Below are positions 32,552-40,554 of a stretch of 64,000 nt of DNA, piece after piece (the stretch's first letter is position 1; each line of letters begins with the position of its first letter). Below the pieces are notes generated by a model that saw only the letters and a list, made by a program, of their open reading frames with translations, made no database searches and was not told the origin of the DNA. The position numbers and the translations under genes are program-made. This DNA is from Streptomyces sp. NBC_01549 (lineage in GTDB: Bacteria; Actinomycetota; Actinomycetes; Streptomycetales; Streptomycetaceae): contig NZ_JAPEPW010000002.1 of NCBI RefSeq assembly GCF_026339955.1, forward strand, positions 558,001 to 622,000, read 5' to 3'.

Positions 32552-33105
32552 GGGGCTCCATCGACGGCCTGGAGTCCTCGGCGCCGATCGGCGCGATGCT
32601 CCCCGCGGTCTTCGCCGACGACGACCTGGCGCTGCGCTTCGTCGCGGGGCTTGACGAGGTGGTCGCGCCGATCCTGCTGGCCCTCGACTGTCTGCACAGC
32701 TACTTCGACCCGGCGCTCGCTCCCGCCGACTTCGCCCGCTGGCTGGGCACCTGGGTCGGCGCCGAGGTCGACGGCACGGAACCGGACGCGCGGCTGCGCG
32801 CGGCCGTCGCCGCCGCCGCGTATCTGCATCGCGTACGAGGCACCCGCCGCGGCCTGTCCGAAGCGATACGTCTCGCCTTCGGTGTCGAGCCGGAGATCAG
32901 CGAGAGCGGCGCCGCCGCCTGGGACCCGCGTCCGCTCGGCCCGGTCCCCGGCGACCGCCGCCCCCGGTTGCACGTCACGCTGCGGCTGCCCGACCCGACC
33001 CCGGCGGACGAGTACCGGCTGGAGAACCTCGTGGCGGCCGCCCGTCCCGCCCACATGCCCTACACGGTCCAGGTGACCGCCGCCGAAAGGATCCCCGAGA
33101 AATGA
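32548..33105 (+). CDS. cis12: CIS baseplate/tail protein I-like (Afp12 type)
   Basis: A 185-residue protein with the pattern of the phage-tail-protein-I/Afp12 wedge family: LPAVFADDDLALRFVAGLDEVVAPILLALDCLHSYFDPALAP, FARWLGTWVG, LHRVRGTRRGLSEAIRLAFG. It partners with the gp6-like protein in baseplate wedges. It overlaps both neighbours by 4 bp (ATGA type), so stoichiometry is probably set by coupled translation. Confidence 0.9.
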   Translation: MRGSIDGLESSAPIGAMLPAVFADDDLALRFVAGLDEVVAPILLALDCLHSYFDPALAPADFARWLGTWVGAEVDGTEPDARLRAAVAAAAYLHRVRGTRRGLSEAIRLAFGVEPEISESGAAAWDPRPLGPVPGDRRPRLHVTLRLPDPTPADEYRLENLVAAARPAHMPYTVQVTAAERIPEK

Positions 33106-34622
33106 CCACCCAGACCCCAGGCACCGGCCCCGGGCGTGCCCCGGCCTGCGCCGAATGCGGCACCCGGGCGGAGCCCGGACAGTCCTTCTGCGACGCCTGC
33201 GGCGCGGTGCTCGACTGGGCCGGGGACCCGGCTCCGGCGGGGGTCGCCGCCCGGACTCGTCGTCCCGCGGCCGCCGACGAGGCGGCGCCGACGGCGGGCG
33301 ACCAGGGCTCCCGGGCGGCGGGATCCGCCGGGCCGGCCGACGGCGAGCCGGGCTGGGACGCGTTCGCACGACCGGGCGCCGGTACGGGGACGGCTCGTAC
33401 GGCGCACGACACGGCGGGCTCCATCGCGGAGGCCGACACCGTGGGCGCCGACAGGGCGGCCAGCGTGCGACCCGCACGCGACCCGCACGAGGACGATGCC
33501 GTCGGCAGTGGACCGGACGCGTCGGCCCCCGGTACTCCGGTATCCGGTACGCCCGTATCCAGTACGCCCGTATCCAGTGAAGCGGCGGATCCGAGCCCGA
33601 TGAGCGACGACACCGCGCGTCCCCACCCGGCCCCCGTCGCCTCCCACGGCTCCGTTCCCGCCGCTCCCGCGCGGGCGGACGAGACCGCGGCCACCGAGCC
33701 GCTGCCGTCCGCCGCCCCCGACCGGGACGCGGCGGCCGAACGGGCCAGGTCCCTGCTGGTGCCGGTGGCGGACCCGGAGCCGCGGATCGCGCCGTCGGTG
33801 GCGCCCGTGCTGCCGGGCCGCCCCGTGGCCAACCGCCCGCAGGTGCGCACCCCGGTCGCGGAGCCCGGTGCGGACGGGGGTGTGCTCTGCCCCTGGTGTG
33901 CCACGCCCAACCGGCCGGACCGGCACTTCTGCGGGCGTTGCGCGCTGTCCATGGCCGGGGAACGGCAGACGCCGGGACGGCTGCCCTGGTGGCGTCGGGT
34001 GCTCAACTCCCGCAACGGGGAGGTGCCGTGGGCCGGGGACCGGCCCCGACTGCGGCGGGGCTTCGGACGCGTCATGAACTGGGTGGTCGGCGCGGTGGTG
34101 CTCGGCCTGCTGGTGTTCGCCGCGATGAACACCGGCACGGCCGTGCAGGCGGTGAAGGACCACTTCGCCAAGCGGGTCCCGGTCGGCCCCGACCACGTGA
34201 AGGCGTCCCGTTCCTTCCCCGGCCACGGCGCGGGGCTCGCCTTCGACAAGCTCAACAACACCTGGTGGGGACCGGGCGTCGCGCAGTCCGGGGACGGCGA
34301 GTGGCTCGAGGCCCGGTTCGAACAGCCCACCCGGCTGCTGGACGTGATCATCACCTCGGGCACCTCCAACCACGCGGACCAGCTCACGAAGTCGGCGCTG
34401 CCGCACCGTATCGAGGCCCGGATCACCACGGCGAACGGCAAGACGACCACCCGCTTCCTCACCCTCGACCAGGTTGCGGGCGGTCAGCAGCGTAAGTTCC
34501 GCGTGGGTGATGTCACAGCGGTCCGTTTCATCATCCGCTCGGCCTACGGCGCCGCCGGGGACAAGCAGGTCTCCATAGCCGAGATCGAGTTGTTCGGTCC
34601 GTCGAGCGCCAACGACTCGTAG
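33102..34622 (+). CDS. Zinc-ribbon / TM / discoidin-like membrane protein closing the CIS operon
   Basis: A 506-residue protein. A first zinc ribbon has CAEC (16-19) and CDAC (30-33); a long disordered linker follows; a second zinc ribbon has CPWC (263-266) and CGRC (277-280); one TM segment lies at about 324-346 (MNWVVGAVVLGLLVFAAMNT). The extracytoplasmic domain (about 360-500, HGAGLAFDKLNNTWWGPGVAQSGDGEWLEARFEQP) resembles discoidin/NADase-type glycan-binding folds. ATG 33102 overlaps cis12, so it is part of the CIS operon. The layout suggests a membrane anchor that binds the particle inside and glycans outside, possibly equivalent to the protein called CisA in S. coelicolor; that match is from memory. 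Confidence 0.85.
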   Translation: MTTQTPGTGPGRAPACAECGTRAEPGQSFCDACGAVLDWAGDPAPAGVAARTRRPAAADEAAPTAGDQGSRAAGSAGPADGEPGWDAFARPGAGTGTARTAHDTAGSIAEADTVGADRAASVRPARDPHEDDAVGSGPDASAPGTPVSGTPVSSTPVSSEAADPSPMSDDTARPHPAPVASHGSVPAAPARADETAATEPLPSAAPDRDAAAERARSLLVPVADPEPRIAPSVAPVLPGRPVANRPQVRTPVAEPGADGGVLCPWCATPNRPDRHFCGRCALSMAGERQTPGRLPWWRRVLNSRNGEVPWAGDRPRLRRGFGRVMNWVVGAVVLGLLVFAAMNTGTAVQAVKDHFAKRVPVGPDHVKASRSFPGHGAGLAFDKLNNTWWGPGVAQSGDGEWLEARFEQPTRLLDVIITSGTSNHADQLTKSALPHRIEARITTANGKTTTRFLTLDQVAGGQQRKFRVGDVTAVRFIIRSAYGAAGDKQVSIAEIELFGPSSANDS

Positions 34623-34763
34623 GGACACCGAGGGCCAGTGGGGAAGGTGCCATTCCATGGTCAGGTGCTTCCGGTTCTGGCCGAACTGGGAGGATGAGTC
34701 CCGCGGTCCCGCCGCGGCCTTACCGTAGAGGGAAGGCACCTGACCCGAGGAGAAGCACCACCT

Positions 34764-34991
34764 GTGCACGACGCACCGATCTACGCCCAACTGATCTCCG
34801 AACGAGGGGACATACCCCTGCAGGTCCGCAACGAGGCCCGCAGGATCCAGCGCGAACTCGAATGGATCCTCAACAGGGATCCCTCGTCGGGCGGTCTCCT
34901 CCCGAGGCCACCCGGCACTTCGGGCCCCAGCCCTCGCGCTCTGCCCCCGTCCCTTCCTCCCGGGAACAGCTCCACCGGATGGCTTTCCTGA
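34764..34991 (+). CDS. Small hypothetical protein
   Basis: A 75-residue protein from GTG 34764 with an AGGAG site upstream. The N-terminal half is helical and charged (MHDAPIYAQLISERGDIPLQ, VRNEARRIQRELEWIL); the C-terminal half is Pro/Ser-rich. Third-position bias supports coding for the first ~40 residues; the tail is less convincing. It stands alone between the CIS operon and the flotillin gene. Function unknown. Confidence 0.55.
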   Translation: MHDAPIYAQLISERGDIPLQVRNEARRIQRELEWILNRDPSSGGLLPRPPGTSGPSPRALPPSLPPGNSSTGWLS

Positions 34992-35128
34992 CGGCACATC
35001 AATTCCGGTGTATGGCTCGGGTGGGAGCGTGCCGCCGTCCCCAGGGAACGGCGGCCGCTTCACTCCGTCACTCGTCCGTCGCCGCACCGAACCGGGCGCC
35101 CGCGCCGTCGCGGTGCGGGGAATTCCGA

Positions 35129-36343
35129 TCAGGTCGTCGAGGACGGGCCGCCCTCGGGCTCGTTCCCGTCGCTGCCCTGTTCCGGGGTCCGCCGGTAGCT
35201 CTGGAGCTCCAGCAGCCCTTCCGTCTTCTCCGAACGCCCCCCGGACTTCTGGTCGCCCGCGTTCTGGCCGTTCAGGTTCTGGCGGACCGAGTCCAGGATG
35301 GTCAGGCCCTGCGCGACCAGCCCCGCGGCGATCTCGCCCAGGCCGTCCGCGCCGTTCAGGACGTTGACGTTGGCGCCGGCGAGACCGCCCGCGGCCTCCT
35401 TCACGATCAGCGGGAGCTGGTCGATCAGCATCCGGTCGAGCGCCACGCGGTCGTGTGAGGCGGCGGCCTCGGCCTGGATCTTCATGCGTTCCGCGTCGGC
35501 GATGGCGAGCACCTTGATCCGCTCCGCCTCGGCCTCGGCGGGCTTGACGATCTCGGCGACGAGCTGCTGCTGGCGCAACTGAGCCGCCCGCTGGGCCAGT
35601 TCGGTCTGCGCGGCGAGCACCTCCTGCTGGGCGTGGGCCTGCGCCAGCGGTCCGGCCTGGGCGGCCTGCGCCTGCGCGCGGTCCACCTCGGCCGAGTACT
35701 CCGCCTTCACGACCGCGGTCTGCCTGGCGTACTCGGCCTGGTTGCGCGCGGCCACCTGCTCCGCTTCGACGGACGCCTGGGTGGCCTGGGCCTGCGCGAT
35801 CTGGGCCTGCCGCTGGATGGCCGCCTTGTGCGGTGCGGACATGGCCTCGATGTAACCGACGTCGCCGTCGTCGATCGACTGGATCTGCAGCGAGTCCACG
35901 ATCAGGCCGATCTTCGCCATCTCGACCTTCGAGGTGTCCAGGACCTCCGCGGCGAGCTTCTGCCGCTCCGTGACGATCTCCTCGACGGTCATCGAGCCGA
36001 TGATGGCGCGCAGATGACCGGCGAAGATCCGGCCGGTCAGCACCGACATCTGGTCCTGGTCGGAGAGGAACCGCTGGCCGGCGTTGATGATGCTCTCGTG
36101 GTCATTGCCGACCTTGAACGCGATCACGGCGCGGACGTGCAACGCGATGCCCTGCCGGGTCACACAGGTCTCGGTGACCTCGGCCTCGCACATCGACAAC
36201 GTGAGGAAGCGGGTCTTGCGAAAGACGGGGAGCACGAACTTCCCATGCCCCGTCACCACCCGGAACGGCGCGCCCCCCAGTCCCCGCCTGCCTCCCGAGA
36301 TCAGCATCGCCTCGTCGGGAGCGGGAACGCGGTAACCGAACAT
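35129..36343 (-). CDS. SPFH/flotillin-family protein
   Basis: A 404-residue flotillin-like protein. The N-terminal SPFH/band-7 domain spans about 10-190 (EAMLISGGRRGLGGAPFRVVTGHG, CVTRQGIALHVRAVIAFKVGND, LRAIIGSMTVEEIVTERQKLA). A long Ala/Gln-rich coiled coil follows (about 190-330) with VEAEQVAARNQAEYARQTA. The C-terminus is polar and disordered. Flotillins organise membrane microdomains. There is no strong TM helix, so membrane contact is probably through the SPFH domain. It lies 11 bp downstream of an NfeD-like gene, the normal flotillin partner. Confidence 0.92.
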   Translation of the reverse strand: MFGYRVPAPDEAMLISGGRRGLGGAPFRVVTGHGKFVLPVFRKTRFLTLSMCEAEVTETCVTRQGIALHVRAVIAFKVGNDHESIINAGQRFLSDQDQMSVLTGRIFAGHLRAIIGSMTVEEIVTERQKLAAEVLDTSKVEMAKIGLIVDSLQIQSIDDGDVGYIEAMSAPHKAAIQRQAQIAQAQATQASVEAEQVAARNQAEYARQTAVVKAEYSAEVDRAQAQAAQAGPLAQAHAQQEVLAAQTELAQRAAQLRQQQLVAEIVKPAEAEAERIKVLAIADAERMKIQAEAAASHDRVALDRMLIDQLPLIVKEAAGGLAGANVNVLNGADGLGEIAAGLVAQGLTILDSVRQNLNGQNAGDQKSGGRSEKTEGLLELQSYRRTPEQGSDGNEPEGGPSSTT

Positions 36344-36354
36344 CCTGTTTCTCC

Positions 36355-36624
36355 TTAACCGGCGTCGACGGAATCGCCGTCCAACGCGTCCAGCGGATCG
36401 ACCCAGCGGATGACGTCGACCTCACGGCATCCTCTGGATTCGACCACGAGCACGGTCGCCCCTATCGGCAGGGGCTCCTGCGACCAGGCGAGGAAGGTCT
36501 CGGATCCACCTCTGACCCGCACGAGTATCTCGCCGGGACCGGCGGTTCCCCGTGTGCCGATGAGCAGCTCCCCGGTACAGCCGATCACGGCCTCGTCCTG
36601 CACCACTGTCGGCCGCCTCCCCAT
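36355..36624 (-). CDS. NfeD-like OB-fold partner of flotillin
   Basis: An 89-residue protein starting at ATG 36622-36624. It has the beta-barrel pattern of the short NfeD C-terminal domain: IGCTGELLIGTRGTAGPGEILVRVRG, then PLPIGATVLVVESRGCREVDVIRW. No membrane segment is present, so it is the short soluble form. It precedes the SPFH gene by 11 bp on the same strand, and the pair is probably one operon. Confidence 0.78.
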   Translation of the reverse strand: MGRRPTVVQDEAVIGCTGELLIGTRGTAGPGEILVRVRGGSETFLAWSQEPLPIGATVLVVESRGCREVDVIRWVDPLDALDGDSVDAG

Positions 36625-36714
36625 TGCTCTGGTTCTGCTTCCGACCTTAGACCTCCCCCACCTCGGACGCCTACGCTCCCGTCGCCGCCGGTGTCACGCC
36701 CCGCGTGCGGACGC

Positions 36715-37596
36715 TCAGCTCTTGGTGAACCGGTAGGTCTTGCTGTCGGTCAGGACGCAGAAGCCGGGCGACACGACGATCACGCGCAGTGTGCCGGTGC
36801 GCCGGTCGTAGTCGATGCCCTCGGCCTCGAAGGTGCCCGAGCAGGAGCTGCGCAGCGGGAGCTGACGCAGGGCGGTGACATGGCCCGTCACATCGCCGCT
36901 GCCACTCGGTGCGGCGGACAGGTCGATCTGCAGCAGCGGCTTGGTGATGCCGAAGAGGCTGCCCTCCGGGTCGTCGGAAGAGCACAGCAGCTGGGTCGCG
37001 GTGACGAAGTCGCAGCCCTGCACGTCACGGACGGCGTGGTCGAGGTTGATGGTGGAGGCCTGCGGGAGGTTGGCCGAGGGGGAGGTGCTCGCGTTCACGC
37101 CGGGGGTCGGGAACACCAGCAGCCGGTTCATCGTGCCCCACTCCCCCGACACCATCCACTGGCCGTCCGGGGAGATGGCGTCGAAGGAGTTGTTCAACGC
37201 CTCGCCGGGGCTCAGCGCATGGACGTACTCCGACCAGGCACCGCCGGGCGCCTGCACCCGGAACATCTTGGAGCTGCCGGAGTCGCTCTGGTACGGCTCG
37301 ACGTAGTAGCCGTTGTAGGAGGCGTCCGGGTCGCCGACGTGGTTCCAGCCACGGCTACTGACGCCGATCGGGATGGTGCCGATCCCGGTGTAGTGGTTGG
37401 GGCTGCCGGCCGGAACCTCGACCGAGGTCAGGCCCTGGCTCTCGGTCAGCGGGTCGGCACGGTCGGAGCCCACCTCGGTCCAGGTGTCGGCGGCCGCGGC
37501 GGGCGTGGTGGCGGAGACGGACAGCACGGCTGCCGTAGCGAGGGTGACGAGACCGGCCAGGACCGTGTGACAACGTTGCCGGGCGGGCATGCGCAT
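36715..37596 (-). CDS. Secreted protein of unknown function
   Basis: A 293-residue exported protein. The signal peptide covers about residues 1-36 (TVLAGLVTLATAAVLSVSAT, cleavage near AAAADTW). The mature part has WD/beta-propeller-like features: repeated aromatic-Gly strands (HYTGIGTIPIGVSSRGW, GYYVEPYQSDSGSSKMFRV, GQWMVSGEWGTMNRLLVFPT). Four Cys may form disulfides (VQGCDF, LLCSSDD, SSCSGTF, GFCVLT). No catalytic motif recognised. Monocistronic. Confidence 0.8.
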   Translation of the reverse strand: MRMPARQRCHTVLAGLVTLATAAVLSVSATTPAAAADTWTEVGSDRADPLTESQGLTSVEVPAGSPNHYTGIGTIPIGVSSRGWNHVGDPDASYNGYYVEPYQSDSGSSKMFRVQAPGGAWSEYVHALSPGEALNNSFDAISPDGQWMVSGEWGTMNRLLVFPTPGVNASTSPSANLPQASTINLDHAVRDVQGCDFVTATQLLCSSDDPEGSLFGITKPLLQIDLSAAPSGSGDVTGHVTALRQLPLRSSCSGTFEAEGIDYDRRTGTLRVIVVSPGFCVLTDSKTYRFTKS

Positions 37597-37728
37597 GAGG
37601 TGCTCCTCGGTGGGGGGTGCGGTTTCGGCGCACAGCCTGGCCCGTCAACTGCGGTCATGTACAGACCAATATAGGAGCGTTGACCGTCAACTCACCCACC
37701 GGACGACGGCAGTTACCCGCCTCGTCCT

Positions 37729-38448
37729 CTACACCCTTGTCACCGCGCCGAGTTCCGTACGGACTCGGGACCCCGCGCCGATCGCCACCGCGCGGCTGCC
37801 CGACCGGGCCCGTACGACCCGGATCGGCTGCCCGCCGACCGGCGGCTCCGCGGCGAGCGTGGCGCTGATCGACGGTTCGAGGAGGTTCCAGGCCCTGCTG
37901 ACCCCGCCGCCGATCACGCAGGTCGTCAGGTCCATCAGGCCCGCGGTGATCAGGATCGCGCGGGCGACCCCCGCCCCCGCGGCCTCGTGCACCGCCAGCG
38001 CGTCGCGGTCGCCCTCGCCCGCCGCCTCGGCGACGCCCCGGGCGGTCAGGGAGCGCGCGGTGATCGACCAGCGGGCATTGGCCGTAAAGCGGATCGACTG
38101 ACGGCTGTCCTTGCGGGACTTGAAGCAGGGTGCACCGCTCTTCGCGCCCTTCCGCTCGCCCTTGAGGGAGGCGAAGAAGTTCCGGTACGCGGATTCCGCG
38201 GCGCGCAGCGACTGCTGGAGCACCACAGCGCAGACCTCGGCCAGCCGGGACCGCTCCACCGTCCGCTTCGCCTCGGTGACCAGCTTCCTGGACAGCTCGC
38301 CGGCCGCCGGGAAGGCTGCGCCCACCTTCCGGGCTTCCTCACGGGCGCGCACCGCGTCGTTGAACACGACGCGCGCACCCGCCGCCCTGGCCGGCGCGAG
38401 GCGTTGGCCCAGCTCCGGGTACAGCCTGAAGGCGTACCGAAGCTGCAT
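37729..38448 (-). pseudogene. Chimera: truncated TnpB (IS200/IS605 OrfB) fused in frame to a ROK-kinase C-terminal remnant
   Basis: From ATG 38446-38448 the frame encodes 239 residues. The first ~130 are the N-terminus of an IS605-type TnpB (MQLRYAFRLYPELGQRLAPA, FNDAVRAREEARK, NFFASLKGERKGAK, FKSRKDSRQSIRFTANARWS). The RuvC-like catalytic part is absent. From about 38060 the text changes to the C-terminus of a ROK-family sugar kinase/regulator (VARAILITAGLMDLTTCVIGGGVSRAWNLLEP, ARSGSRAVAIGAG), lacking its N-terminal ATP-binding half. Both parents are broken, so this is a remnant even though the frame is open. Confidence 0.78.
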
Positions 38449-38473
38449 GCGGTGGTCGTACGAACGAGCGCTG

Positions 38474-38488
38474 CCCGCTACCAGCGGG
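38474..38488. repeat. Small hairpin upstream of the TnpB remnant
   Basis: CCCGCT-acc-AGCGGG is a perfect 6-bp inverted repeat about 25 bp in front of the TnpB start. IS605 ends carry sub-terminal hairpins of this kind recognised by TnpA, so it may mark the left end of the former element. No tnpA gene is present. Confidence 0.35.
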
Positions 38489-38533
38489 AACGTATGTACG
38501 ACCGATACCTCCCGCGCGACGGGACCGCTCACC

Positions 38534-38848
38534 ATGACCGAGATGGTCCACGCGGTCCGACACGGGGACCGGGACGCCGGGACCGGGGTTGTCCTGCGGG
38601 TCGGGAGCGTGTACGTGATCCTCATCGTCGTGGTCAAGATCGGATATCTGGAACCGGAACTGTTCGACATGTCCGTCGGCTGGAAGATGGCGCTCACCCC
38701 GGGCGGCGTCGACCAGGACCTGCTCCGGCTGGGCCACCGCCGTATCCGCCGCCCCGTGTTCCCGTTCGACCCGGAGATGCCCGACCCGGACCTCACGGCC
38801 CGGATCATCCCCCCGTCGAACACCCCGCTCGACGGGGCGGACGAGTAG
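38534..38848 (+). CDS. Hypothetical protein, possibly truncated by the IS insertion
   Basis: A frame of 104 residues from ATG 38534, with very strong G/C third-position bias. It contains a hydrophobic strand (VGSVYVILIVVVKIGYLEPELFDM) and ends with a Pro-rich FPFDPEMPDPDLTARIIPPSN. The frame is open upstream through the IS remnant, so this may be the surviving part of a longer gene. It is convergent with the chaplin gene across a strong hairpin. Function unknown. Confidence 0.5.
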   Translation: MTEMVHAVRHGDRDAGTGVVLRVGSVYVILIVVVKIGYLEPELFDMSVGWKMALTPGGVDQDLLRLGHRRIRRPVFPFDPEMPDPDLTARIIPPSNTPLDGADE

Positions 38849-38861
38849 CCCGTCGGCGGCC

Positions 38862-38889
38862 CGCCGGGCAGGGGAAGACCTGCCCGGCG
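38862..38889. terminator. Bidirectional terminator, 11-bp stem
   Basis: cgccgggcagg (38862-38872) pairs perfectly with cctgcccggcg (38879-38889) around the loop ggaaga. It sits between the convergent hypothetical gene and the chaplin gene. Confidence 0.88.
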
Positions 38890-38908
38890 CGGCTCGACGG
38901 TCAGCCCC

Positions 38909-39145
38909 TCAGGTGTTCGTGCAGGTGTTCCCCACGGCCGGGTTCAGCAGGCTCAGCAGGTCGATGGAGTTGCCGCAGAGGTTGAGGCCGAGGTCGACGG
39001 GGATCTGGATGACGTTGCCGGACAGGACACCAGGACTGTTCGACGCGACACCGACCGGGTTGGGGTCGGCGGCGGCAGCGGTCCCGGCGGTGGCCAGCAG
39101 GGCCACGCCCGCCAGCCCGGCGGCAGCCATCAGACGAATACGCAT
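38909..39145 (-). CDS. Short chaplin (secreted amyloid surface protein)
   Basis: A 78-residue protein: a signal peptide (MRIRLMAAAGLAGVALLATA..AAA) followed by a single ~50-residue chaplin domain with NSPGVLSGN, IQIPVDLGLNLCGNSIDLLSLLNPAVGNTC. The two Cys of the domain, in LCGNS and GNTC, can form the usual disulfide, so it belongs to the short, non-anchored chaplins (ChpD-H type). Chaplins assemble on the surface of aerial hyphae and make them hydrophobic. ATG 39143-39145 has GGAG six bases upstream. Confidence 0.93.
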   Translation of the reverse strand: MRIRLMAAAGLAGVALLATAGTAAAADPNPVGVASNSPGVLSGNVIQIPVDLGLNLCGNSIDLLSLLNPAVGNTCTNT

Positions 39146-39341
39146 TACATGCTCCGATCATTCGCAGGGGTGCGAGTGCTTCCACCATCACCTCCGCCGC
39201 CGACGACCGACATTGTTGTACGTCCGAATGGGGCGCGGGCGCCCCGGACCCTCCCCGAGCCGCGTCCGGACGGGGTGTGTCGCGCGGGGTGCGCGGAATG
39301 CCCGTAGCGTGAGAACAGGTCAGGTGGAAGAGGGAGAGATC

Positions 39342-39548
39342 ATGCCAATAAGCCAGCCCGATTCGCCCGTGCCGTCCGACGACAAGGCGACCCCCGACAC
39401 GCTGCTGCACACCGGCTCCGAAGGCCCCGTGACCGCCGAGGACATGGTGCTCGCCGCGGGTCGCGACCTCAGTCCGAAGAACCTCGCCTGGGCCGAGCGC
39501 AGGCTGAGGGAGGACGGACCCACAGCCATCGAGAGACTGCTTCCCTAG
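39342..39548 (+). CDS. Small conserved hypothetical protein
   Basis: A 68-residue acidic protein from ATG 39342 behind a GGGAGAG site. The N-terminus is disordered (MPISQPDSPVPSDDKATPD); the C-terminus forms a helix with VTAEDMVLAAGRDLSPKNLAWAERRLREDGP. I recognise the overall text as a small protein common in Streptomyces, but it has no known function. Confidence 0.78.
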   Translation: MPISQPDSPVPSDDKATPDTLLHTGSEGPVTAEDMVLAAGRDLSPKNLAWAERRLREDGPTAIERLLP

Positions 39549-39558
39549 AGCTCCGACT

Positions 39559-39577
39559 TGATCCGCCGGACAGGCAC
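39559..39577. repeat. Solitary MITE-type terminal repeat
   Basis: TGATCCGCCGGACAGGCAC matches, with one difference, the 19-bp terminal repeat of the MITE at 47800-47984. No second end is nearby, so this is a solo or eroded copy, eleven bases after the stop codon of the small gene at 39342-39548. Confidence 0.65.
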
Positions 39578-39594
39578 CCAGCCCGCCGGTTCCG

Positions 39595-39628
39595 CTTGAC
39601 CGGCTCCGATGCGGCGGAGCCGGTCAAG
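39595..39628. terminator. Bidirectional terminator, 14-bp stem
   Basis: CTTGACCGGCTCCG (39595-39608) pairs perfectly with 39615-39628 around atgcgg. It lies between the convergent genes ending at 39548 and 39651. Confidence 0.9.
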
Positions 39629-39650
39629 GACGTGCGGACAGCGGGGTCGG

Positions 39651-40301
39651 TCAGGAGGCGGGACACTCCTTCCAGGCCAGGTGGTAGACGGTGCTGATGT
39701 CACCGTCCGTGGAGTCCATGGTCATGAAGCTGGTGCTGCCGGGAGTGGACGTGCCCGCGTTGACGCGCAGCTCGGTGTTGATGTTGAAGTTCCGCTGGAC
39801 GCCGCAGGGCGCCCACACCAGCTGGGCCCAGTCGGTGACGTCAGTGGCCTGCCAGTTGTCGTTGTAGGGGCCGCGGAAGGGGTGGGTGATGGCCGCCGTG
39901 CTCGACGAGCCCTGGAAGTAGTACGAGGCCTTCTCGGTGCTGTTGGCACCGGACTGGAGTGCGGCGAACCCGCGGTAGTCCGCGCTGGCGATGGCGTACG
40001 TGAAGCCCTGCGGCACGTGGACGATCAGGTTGAGCTGGCAGTTCTTGCGGAAGGCGGTGGGGTCGGAGGAGCCCCCGACCTGGGCGAGGTAGTCGCTGTA
40101 GGTGACTGTGAAGGCCGTGTTGTCGGGGGAGACCGCGACGGCGGCGGTGCCCTGCGGGCAGCCGGAGCCGTTCACGGTGGCGACCTTGATGACGATCCTG
40201 TCCGGGGGCGGGTCGACGATCCCGGAGGACGGGTCCGACCCTGGTAGTGCGGTGGCGAACAGGGCGGCTATCGCGCCACCCAGAAGCATCCCACCAGCCA
40301 T
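39651..40301 (-). CDS. Secreted DUF4360 protein
   Basis: A 216-residue protein with an N-terminal signal sequence (MAGGMLLGGAIAALFATALPG), then a DUF4360-type beta domain: IVIKVATVNGSGCPQGTAAVAVSPDNTAFTVTYSDY, KNCQLNLIVHVPQGFTYAIASADYRGF, and a C-terminal ELRVNAGTSTPGSTSFMTMDS. Three cysteines likely form disulfides. The family is secreted and common in actinomycetes and fungi, with no known activity. Single gene ended by a strong hairpin. Confidence 0.88.
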   Translation of the reverse strand: MAGGMLLGGAIAALFATALPGSDPSSGIVDPPPDRIVIKVATVNGSGCPQGTAAVAVSPDNTAFTVTYSDYLAQVGGSSDPTAFRKNCQLNLIVHVPQGFTYAIASADYRGFAALQSGANSTEKASYYFQGSSSTAAITHPFRGPYNDNWQATDVTDWAQLVWAPCGVQRNFNINTELRVNAGTSTPGSTSFMTMDSTDGDISTVYHLAWKECPAS

Positions 40302-40554
40302 GGTGCTCCAATCCGTTGCGTTGGTGTCTACGGCGGTACGGATCGTGTGCCGCCGTGAATTGGGGGGTGCGGCGCCTCACGCGGACGTGCGGCGCCGTCG
40401 CAGACCAGTGCGTTGGATCAAGCGTGGATCGTTGAAGCATGTACATGACAAGCTCATATCCGTGCGACCCCTGCCTGTGAAGGAGCTGTGAAGGCCGGGG
40501 TCGACCGCATCGTATGTACGCCCGTCACCGTTGGGCAGGGCGATCTCCGGCCAT
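40302..40554. other. 253-bp gap
   Basis: Holds the promoter region of the DUF4360 gene (minus strand) and the downstream end of the YbhB-type gene. Contains the pieces gttggatcaagcgtgg and acaagctcatatccgtg, but no clear hairpin or operator; nothing else is supported. Confidence 0.4.

Noticed and set aside
38449..38823. N-terminal extension of the TnpB-ROK chimera to 38823
   Set aside because: That part is antisense to a better-biased plus-strand frame, and TnpB proteins normally begin at MQLRYAFRLYP.
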